Shown: positions 59,460 through 64,000 of the stretch, in pieces | Position numbering within the stretch: the first letter of the stretch is position 1 | Layout: each line of letters opens with the position of its first letter | Source: Rhizobium sp. C1 | GTDB taxonomy: Bacteria; Pseudomonadota; Alphaproteobacteria; Rhizobiales; Rhizobiaceae | DNA length: 64,000 bases | Reading direction: 5' to 3' | NCBI RefSeq assembly: GCF_021026335.1 | Contig: NZ_JAJNCY010000005.1 | Coordinates: 264,639 to 328,638 of the forward strand | Translations under genes and position numbers: made by a program | The notes under the pieces: generated by a model | The model's input: the letters and a program-made list of their open reading frames with translations, nothing else | The model's database searches: none | What the model was told of the DNA's origin: nothing

Positions 59460-59575
59460 AGAAAGGCCCCTCCCCAACCCTCCCCACAAGGGGGAGGGAG
59501 AGTGACCGCGGTGCCTTTTTCCGCCTCCCCCCTTGTGGGGGAGGTGGCGGCAGCCGGAGGGGGAACCTCTCCCTC
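59460..59575. repeat. CTCCCCC/AAGGGGG mosaic repeat cluster, locus 2
   Basis: The 191-base gap between the RidA-like and cupin genes holds GCCCCTCCCCAACCCTCCCC, then CACAAGGGGGAGGGAGAG, and CTCCCCCCTTGTGGGGGAGG. The first block is the reverse complement of part of locus 1 (46845-46890). It interrupts an otherwise tightly packed operon and may form intercistronic hairpins. Confidence 0.75.
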
Positions 59576-59581
59576 CATTCC

Positions 59582-59980
59582 TCAATCCGGAACGACAGCG
59601 AGCGCCTGGATTTCGATCTTGGCTCGGTCTTCCATCAGCGCGACGACCTGCACTGCGGCCATCGGCGGGAAGTGGCGACCGATGATCTCGCGATAGACCG
59701 CGCCGAGCTCCTTCATGCGCGACTTGTAGGCGTGACGATCCGTGAAATACCAGGTCATCTGGATCAGATGTTCCGGCTTGGCGTCAGCCTTTTCCAGAAC
59801 GCTGACGATATTGATTAGCGTCTGGCGGACCTGATCGACGAAATCGTCGGAATGGAACAGGCAATTCTCGTCCCAGCCGACCTGGCCGCCGACCTGCACG
59901 ATGCGGCCGCGCGCGGAAATGCCGTTGGAATAGCCGACCGGCTTTGCCCAGCCATCGGGTTGAATGATTTCATGCCGCAT
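59582..59980 (-). CDS. RidA/YjgF-family protein lacking the catalytic arginine
   Basis: The 132-residue Rid-fold protein has GYSNGISARGRIVQVGGQVG, FVDQVRQTLINIVSVLEKAD, HLIQMTWYFTD and KIEIQALAVV. In RidA deaminases the motif PARS/T places a substrate-carboxylate-binding arginine near residue 105. Here the motif is FPPMAAVQV with Met107 in that place, so classical 2-aminoacrylate deaminase activity is not expected. The start lies inside the thioesterase gene end (11-base overlap). Rid-like proteins recur in aerobic 2-aminobenzoate clusters. Confidence 0.88.
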   Translation of the reverse strand: MRHEIIQPDGWAKPVGYSNGISARGRIVQVGGQVGWDENCLFHSDDFVDQVRQTLINIVSVLEKADAKPEHLIQMTWYFTDRHAYKSRMKELGAVYREIIGRHFPPMAAVQVVALMEDRAKIEIQALAVVPD

Positions 59981-60389
59981 CTTTTTGCTCCAGATAGCGA
60001 GTGAGGCCAGCGCGGATATCGTCCGGCCAGGCGCGGGATTTGTGATCTTCGGTGGAGGTCAGAACGATGCGCTGGCGCACTGTCCAGATCATGTCCTCGC
60101 CGACGCGGACATCGGTCTCGAGGTCGAGCGACGAACGGCCGATGGCGCGGACATGGACCGAGAAGTCCAGGACGTCGCCGTAGACGGCCGGCTTGATGAA
60201 TTGCAGGTTCATGGTCACGGTCGGCAGGCCGAGACGCCGCTCGAACATGATCTCCTTCCAGGTGATGCCGAAGGAGGCAAACATCGCCTCGTTGACGTCC
60301 ACCAGATAGGACAGATAGGCCGGGTGATAGGCGATCCCGGTCAGATCGCAATCGCCGAAGCGCATCGGCTTGGATATCTTGAATGGCAT
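59970..60389 (-). CDS. Acyl-CoA thioesterase (4-hydroxybenzoyl-CoA thioesterase family)
   Basis: The 139-residue hot-dog-fold protein has the 4HBT motif MRFGDCDLTGIAYHPAYLSY (Asp in the active-site segment). LGLPTVTMNLQFIKPAVYGD and SSLDLETDVRVGEDMIWTVR follow. It is the candidate for hydrolysing the hydroxylated aryl-CoA made by the monooxygenase in this cluster. It is co-transcribed with the RidA-like gene, which overlaps its 3' end. Confidence 0.87.
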   Translation of the reverse strand: MPFKISKPMRFGDCDLTGIAYHPAYLSYLVDVNEAMFASFGITWKEIMFERRLGLPTVTMNLQFIKPAVYGDVLDFSVHVRAIGRSSLDLETDVRVGEDMIWTVRQRIVLTSTEDHKSRAWPDDIRAGLTRYLEQKDAA

Positions 60390-60413
60390 CTCATTCCCTC
60401 TTCTTATTCCTTC

Positions 60414-60457
60414 GCAATTCCGGACGAAAAACCGCTCGACACTTTTTCTGGAATTGC
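60414..60457. repeat. 44-bp palindromic intergenic element, copy 2
   Basis: Ends GCAATTCC (60414-60421) and GGAATTGC (60450-60457). The reverse complement aligns end to end with 687-730. It lies in the 81-base gap between the SDR and thioesterase genes of the operon. Confidence 0.7.
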
Positions 60458-60470
60458 TTTCATCTTCTCG

Positions 60471-61256
60471 TCAGCCCGCCAGCACTTCGCCACCGGCGAC
60501 CGCGATGGCCTGGCCGTTGATTGATTGCGCTGCCGGCCCGCAAAGCCAGGCGACCGTGTCGGCCACCTCGTCCGGCTGAACCAGCCGTCCCTGCGGATTA
60601 TGTTTCGTGAATTCGCCCAAAGCGGCCTCCGCCGTGCGGCCGGTCTTGGCGACAATGGCCTCGACCGAACGGGCGATGATCGGCGTGTCGGTAAAGCCGG
60701 GGCAGACGGCATTCACCGTCACGCCGCTCTTCGCCAGTTCCAGCGCCAGCGCGCGGGTCAGTCCGACAACGCCATGCTTGGCGGCGCAATAGGCCGAGAC
60801 ATAAGCGTAGCCCGTCAGTCCGGCAGTCGAGGCAATGTTGACGATGCGCGCGCCCTTGCCAAAGGCTTTCAGGTCCGCCAGCGCCGCTTTCGTCACATGG
60901 AACACGCCCGTCAGATCGACGCCGATCACCTTTTCCCAGAGATCGAGTTCGGTCTTTTCGAACGGCGCGCTCGGGGCCTCCCCGGCATTGTTGACGAGGA
61001 TCGAGACCGGGCCGAATTTCGCGCGGGCTTTTTCGAGACCGACCGCAATCGCCCCGATATTCGTCACATCGAAACCGGAAAGGGCGAACGCGTTATCAGC
61101 ACCCAGTTCCTGCGCCAGCGCCTCCAGCGGCTCGGCCCGCCGTCCGGCCAGCGTCAGCAGCGCGCCTTCGCCCGAAAGCCTGCGGGCAATGGCCGCCCCG
61201 ATGCCGCTGCCGGCACCGGTGACGAGAACGTGCCTGTTTTCAAGCGATCCGGCCAC
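60471..61256 (-). CDS. Short-chain dehydrogenase of the aromatic acyl-CoA operon
   Basis: 261 residues from GTG 61256 (VAGSLENRHVLVTGAGSGIG; GAGG 7 bases upstream). SDR motifs TGAGSGIG, NNAG (VNNAGEAPSAP) and catalytic YCAAKHG are present, with a conserved NASTAGLTG-like serine segment (IASTAGLTGYAYVSA). Resembles 3-hydroxyacyl-CoA or 2-hydroxycyclohexanecarboxyl-CoA-type dehydrogenases. It begins 8 bases after the monooxygenase-reductase stop, so it acts in the same pathway. Confidence 0.88.
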   Translation of the reverse strand: MAGSLENRHVLVTGAGSGIGAAIARRLSGEGALLTLAGRRAEPLEALAQELGADNAFALSGFDVTNIGAIAVGLEKARAKFGPVSILVNNAGEAPSAPFEKTELDLWEKVIGVDLTGVFHVTKAALADLKAFGKGARIVNIASTAGLTGYAYVSAYCAAKHGVVGLTRALALELAKSGVTVNAVCPGFTDTPIIARSVEAIVAKTGRTAEAALGEFTKHNPQGRLVQPDEVADTVAWLCGPAAQSINGQAIAVAGGEVLAG

Positions 61257-61263
61257 GTCAGCC

Positions 61264-63579
61264 TCACTTTGCCGGTGTTGCCGCACGGGCGAGGTTCGCC
61301 TCGTACTGATACTTGCCCGACATGTACTGCTTCGGCCACGCGACGTTCTTCAGGCCGATCTTGGCCGCCTCGTGCAGCGCCCAGGCGGGGTCTGCGAGAT
61401 GCGGACGGGCCACAGCGCAAAGGTCGGCGCGGCCGGCGGCGATGACGGAGTTGGCATGGTCGGCCTCGGAGATCGCGCCCACCGCAATGGTCGGAACATG
61501 GATCTCGTTGCGAATCTTGTCGGAGAACGGCGTCTGGAAGAGTCGGCCATAGACCGGCTGTTCTTCCTTCCACACCTGGCCCGACGAGCAGTCGATGAGG
61601 TCAGCACCCGCATCCTTGAACATCTGCGCGAAGATCGCCGCATCCTCCGGCGTATTGCCGCCTTCGAACCAGTCGTGGCAGGAGAGGCGCACCGAGATCG
61701 GCTTGTCGGCAGGCCAGACTTCGCGCACGGCGCGGAACACTTCCAGCGGGTAGCGCGCCCGGTTCTCGTGGCTGCCGCCATATTCATCCTCGCGCTGGTT
61801 GGTCAGCGGCGAGAGGAAGCTGGAGAAGAGATAGCCGTGGGCGGCGTGGAATTCGAGCCAGTCGACGCCGGCTTCCGCCGCACGCTTCGTGGCGGCGACG
61901 AAATCGGCCTTGACGCGGTCCATGTCGGCCCGGTCCATCGCCTTCGGCACCTTGCTGTGCTTGAGGTAAGGCAGGGCCGAGGCCGAGATGAGCGGCCAGT
62001 CGCCGCTCTCCAGCGGCTGGTCGATACCTTCCCAGGCCACCTTGGTCGCGCCCTTGCGGCCGGCATGGCCGAGCTGCATGGCGACCTTGGCATTCGAATT
62101 GCCATGGACGAAGGCGACAAGCCGCTTCCAGCCTTCCATCTGCTCATCGTTCCAGATGCCAAGGCAGCCGGGGGTGATGCGGGCATCGGGCGACACGCAG
62201 GTCATTTCGGCGAAGACGAGACCCGCGCCGCCGAGCGCACGGCTGCCCAGATGCACCATGTGGAAGTCATCGATCAGACCGTCCTTGGCCGAATACATGG
62301 CCATGGGCGAGACGACGATGCGGTTCGGCAGCGTCAGGCCGCGCACCTTGTAGGGCGTGAACATCGGCGGCAGGCAGCGTTCGCCTTCCTTGACATTGAG
62401 GCCCTGCTTGGCCGCAAACCAGCGCTCGTAACCTTCCAGCCACGTCTTGTCGCGCAGGCGCAGGTTCTCGTGGCTGATGCGCTGCGAGCGGGTCAGCATG
62501 GAATACATGAACTGTTCCGGCTCCAGCGTGTCGGCATAGCGATGGCCGACGACCTCGAACCATTCCATGGCGTTGCGTGCCGCATTCTGGATGCGGGCAA
62601 CGTCGACGCGGCGGATTTCCTCGTAGGTCTCAAGAACGCCGGGGATTGCATCCTTGCCGTGGCCGGCGATGTTGAACTGGTTGGCGAGTTCGATCGCGTC
62701 GTCGATGGCGAGCTTGGTGCCCGAGCCGATGGCGAAATGCGCGGTATGGGCGGCGTCGCCCATCAGCACGACATGCGAATTGCCGTTGAAATGGCTCCAC
62801 TTGCCGCAGATCAGGCGGCTGAAATTCAGCCAGGCCGAGCCGCGCATGTGGCGGGCATTCGTCATCAGCGGCGAACCTTCCAGCGTTTCGGCAAAGAGGT
62901 TTTCGCAGAACTTGATCGACTCGTCCTGCGACATCTCGCCGAGCTTGTGGGCCTGATAGGCCTCTTCGGTCGTCTCGACGATGAAGGTCGAGGTCTTGTC
63001 GTCGAACTTGTAGATATGCGCCTGGAACCAGCCGTGATCCGTCTTGCGGAAATCGAAGGTGAAGGCATCATAGAGCTTGTTGGTGCCGAGCCAGATATAG
63101 CGGTTCGGGCGCACCACCATGTCGGGCTGGAAGATCTCCGCATATTTGTTGCGGATCTTGGAATTGAGACCATCGGAGGCGATGACGAGGTCCGCGTCCG
63201 GGAAATCGAGGTCGCTGTCGACATCCGTCTCGAACTTCAGCTCGACGCCCAGCGCCTCGCAGCGGGCCTGCAGGATGTTCAAGAGCTTCTTGCGGCCGAT
63301 GCCGACGAAGCCGTGGCCCGAGGTGCGCTGGCGCGTGCCCTTGAAGAGGAGTTCGATATCGTCCCAATGGTTGAACGAGTCCTCGATCTCGGCAGCACTC
63401 TCCGGGTCCCAGATGCGCATGGACTGCATGGTCTGGTCGGAGAAGACGACGCCCCAGCCGAACGTGTCATAGGGCCGGTTGCGCTCGACCACGGTGATGT
63501 CGTGGGCGGGATGAAGCTTCTTCATCAGAAGTCCGAAATAGAGGCCGGCCGGGCCTCCGCCGATGCAAACGATGCGCAT
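61264..63579 (-). CDS. Bifunctional aryl-CoA monooxygenase/reductase (salicylyl-CoA 5-hydroxylase or 2-aminobenzoyl-CoA monooxygenase/reductase family)
   Basis: A 771-residue fusion. Residues 1 to about 385 form a flavin monooxygenase (MRIVCIGGGPAGLYFGLLMK, VVERNRPYDTFGWGVVFSDQ, VVLMGDAAHTAHFAIGSGTK). About 395-765 form an Old Yellow Enzyme domain (LPNRIVVSPMAMYSAKDGLI, MQLGHAGRKG, DWLEFHAAHGYLFSSFLSPL with the His-x2-His pair, DEYGGSHENRARY). Two characterised enzymes share this layout: salicylyl-CoA 5-hydroxylase and 2-aminobenzoyl-CoA monooxygenase/reductase. The sequence alone does not decide between them. First gene of the operon; an AT-rich palindrome lies 26 bases upstream. The CoA ligase that would feed it is not in the window. 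Confidence 0.9.
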   Translation of the reverse strand: MRIVCIGGGPAGLYFGLLMKKLHPAHDITVVERNRPYDTFGWGVVFSDQTMQSMRIWDPESAAEIEDSFNHWDDIELLFKGTRQRTSGHGFVGIGRKKLLNILQARCEALGVELKFETDVDSDLDFPDADLVIASDGLNSKIRNKYAEIFQPDMVVRPNRYIWLGTNKLYDAFTFDFRKTDHGWFQAHIYKFDDKTSTFIVETTEEAYQAHKLGEMSQDESIKFCENLFAETLEGSPLMTNARHMRGSAWLNFSRLICGKWSHFNGNSHVVLMGDAAHTAHFAIGSGTKLAIDDAIELANQFNIAGHGKDAIPGVLETYEEIRRVDVARIQNAARNAMEWFEVVGHRYADTLEPEQFMYSMLTRSQRISHENLRLRDKTWLEGYERWFAAKQGLNVKEGERCLPPMFTPYKVRGLTLPNRIVVSPMAMYSAKDGLIDDFHMVHLGSRALGGAGLVFAEMTCVSPDARITPGCLGIWNDEQMEGWKRLVAFVHGNSNAKVAMQLGHAGRKGATKVAWEGIDQPLESGDWPLISASALPYLKHSKVPKAMDRADMDRVKADFVAATKRAAEAGVDWLEFHAAHGYLFSSFLSPLTNQREDEYGGSHENRARYPLEVFRAVREVWPADKPISVRLSCHDWFEGGNTPEDAAIFAQMFKDAGADLIDCSSGQVWKEEQPVYGRLFQTPFSDKIRNEIHVPTIAVGAISEADHANSVIAAGRADLCAVARPHLADPAWALHEAAKIGLKNVAWPKQYMSGKYQYEANLARAATPAK

Positions 63580-63604
63580 GTGTCGTTCCCTTCATTCCAG
63601 AAAT

Positions 63605-63622
63605 TATTTTAAGTTTAAAATA
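63605..63622. promoter_or_regulatory. Palindromic operator candidate upstream of the aryl-CoA operon
   Basis: TATTTTAAGTTTAAAATA has 8-base perfect arms around GT and sits 26 bases before the ATG at 63579, in the promoter or start region. Size and AT-richness resemble operators of MarR-type aromatic-acid regulators. No regulator gene is present in the window. Confidence 0.6.
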
Positions 63623-63737
63623 TCGAGAGATGCTTTAAGCGTCAAGGAAAAAATGGGCCACTGACAGCGTGTCGCAACGATTTCTTCAAGCCGTTGAAAA
63701 ACAGCTGTTTTCGCGTCCACAGGGCGGGGCTCCTTCA

Positions 63738-63841
63738 TCTCCCCCTGGGGAGAAGATGTCCGAAGGACTGATGAGGGTTTTTTCTCATGCAAGTCTGCGG
63801 AAAGGCCCCCTCTGGCCTGCCGGCCATCTCCCCCACAAGGG
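63738..63841. repeat. Mosaic repeat cluster, locus 3, interrupted by an IS
   Basis: ATCTCCCCCTGGGGAGA, CCCCCTCTGGCCTGCCGGCC and ATCTCCCCCACAAGGGG match units of locus 1 (the stretch CCCCCTCTGGC-TGCCG-CATCTCCCCCACAAGG also occurs near 46912-46945 with small differences). The last unit breaks off at about 63840, where the insertion sequence begins. Confidence 0.7.
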
Positions 63842-64000
63842 GACCGTTGCAAAATTCGGGTGATGTGATTCACTTGTTTTGCAGCGGTTTGGAGAGGATG
63901 CGATGTCGGTTCGAGGGTCTGGGCAGTTCAGTTTTGTGGATGCGCTGATGCCGCAGGGCGGTGGAGGTCGTCTGGAGCGGCTTTCGGGTCTGGTGAAGTG
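63841..64000 (+). mobile_element. Left end of an IS5-like insertion sequence (truncated by window edge)
   Basis: The mosaic repeat unit ...CCCACAAGG stops abruptly and GGACCGTTGCAAAATTCGGG begins, followed by a transposase gene 62 bases later. The junction near 63841 is taken as the IS left end. The right end and terminal repeats are outside the window, so neither the family nor the exact terminus is proven. Confidence 0.65.
63903..64000 (+). CDS. IS5-like transposase, N-terminal fragment (continues past the window)
   Basis: ATG 63903 behind GGAGAGG reads MSVRGSGQFSFVDALMPQGG, then a GRLERLSGLVK segment. This FSFVDALMP...RLERL-x-LVKW start is typical of IS5-family transposases with an N-terminal DUF772-type domain. 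Only about 32 codons are visible and the catalytic DDE region lies outside the window. Confidence 0.7.
   Translation, partial: MSVRGSGQFSFVDALMPQGGGGRLERLSGLVK

Noticed and set aside
60835..63612. 925-codon open frame on the plus strand
   Set aside because: It is antisense to the aryl-CoA monooxygenase-reductase and adjoining SDR, which have full family motifs on the minus strand. High-GC third-position bias makes such long shadow frames common.
1..64000. tRNA, rRNA or tmRNA genes
   Set aside because: No cloverleaf, conserved TpsiC-arm or rRNA sequence was recognised by eye on either strand; a covariance-model scan would be decisive.

Overview
The window is a high-GC piece of an alphaproteobacterial secondary replicon (plasmid or chromid), almost certainly from the Rhizobiales/Rhizobiaceae. 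The diagnostic locus is a complete repABC replication/partition operon on the minus strand (about 1.84-5.79 kb). It has a counter-transcribed RNA between repB and repC, and two identical perfect 16-bp centromere-type palindromes (GTTGACAGCTGTCAAC) upstream of repA. No rRNA, tRNA or CRISPR array was seen. The left edge cuts a VapC toxin gene by one base. The right edge cuts an IS transposase.

Layout. 0-7.2 kb: vapC, a frameshifted vapB, a SorC-type regulator, repCBA, and a RES/Xre toxin-antitoxin pair beside the first parS. 7.3-12.7 kb: phosphohexomutase, type II dehydroquinase, second parS, an MBL-fold hydrolase, and two valine-catabolism genes (3-hydroxyisobutyryl-CoA hydrolase and 3-hydroxyisobutyrate dehydrogenase). 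13-18.9 kb: an orphan TadG-like protein, a transposase remnant, a NitT/TauT-type ABC transporter and an SDR. 18.9-27 kb: a TctDE-like two-component system with a P-loop ATPase, small membrane or secreted proteins, and an hflK-hflC-terC-mntP-like operon. 27-32.2 kb: a transporter with a fused double permease and no binding protein, divergent from a histidine kinase/FixJ-type regulator pair. 32.2-38 kb: a sulfonate module (ssuA, ssuC, ssuB, ssuD and an FAD oxidoreductase). 38-43 kb: a second RES/Xre pair, a secreted GH28 enzyme and a YdeP-like molybdoenzyme. 43-55.6 kb: a nitrate assimilation regulon (nasT, nasS, nrtA, nrtB, nrtD, nirB, nirD, nasA, cysG). 55.6-63.6 kb: DUF3088 and PAP2 proteins, then a seven-gene aromatic acyl-CoA cluster headed by a salicylyl-CoA/2-aminobenzoyl-CoA-type monooxygenase-reductase. 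63.6-64 kb: intergenic repeats interrupted by an IS5-like element.

How it works together. Nitrate genes: a near-perfect sigma-54 promoter preceded by a 15-bp-arm palindrome drives a small membrane protein gene plus nasT and nasS. A second sigma-54 promoter starts an mRNA whose leader has an ANTAR-type hairpin pair and an intrinsic terminator ahead of nrtABD-nirBD-nasA-cysG. That is nitrogen control at initiation plus nitrate control by NasT antitermination. Sulfonate genes: three separate promoters (ssuA, ssuD, FAD gene) carry a similar 17-bp palindrome of the form TCTA-N9-TAGA, which suggests one undescribed regulator for the module. Stability: two RES/Xre pairs and a VapC surround or accompany the replication region.

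Several genes look decayed: vapB and the ydeP-like gene carry single-base frame disruptions, the CysG SUMT domain is cut in half, and a BTLCP-like secreted protein stops before its catalytic core. Three loci carry CCTCCCC/AAGGGGG-type mosaic repeats, and two loci carry a 44-bp palindromic element. These are typical of Rhizobiales intergenic DNA.
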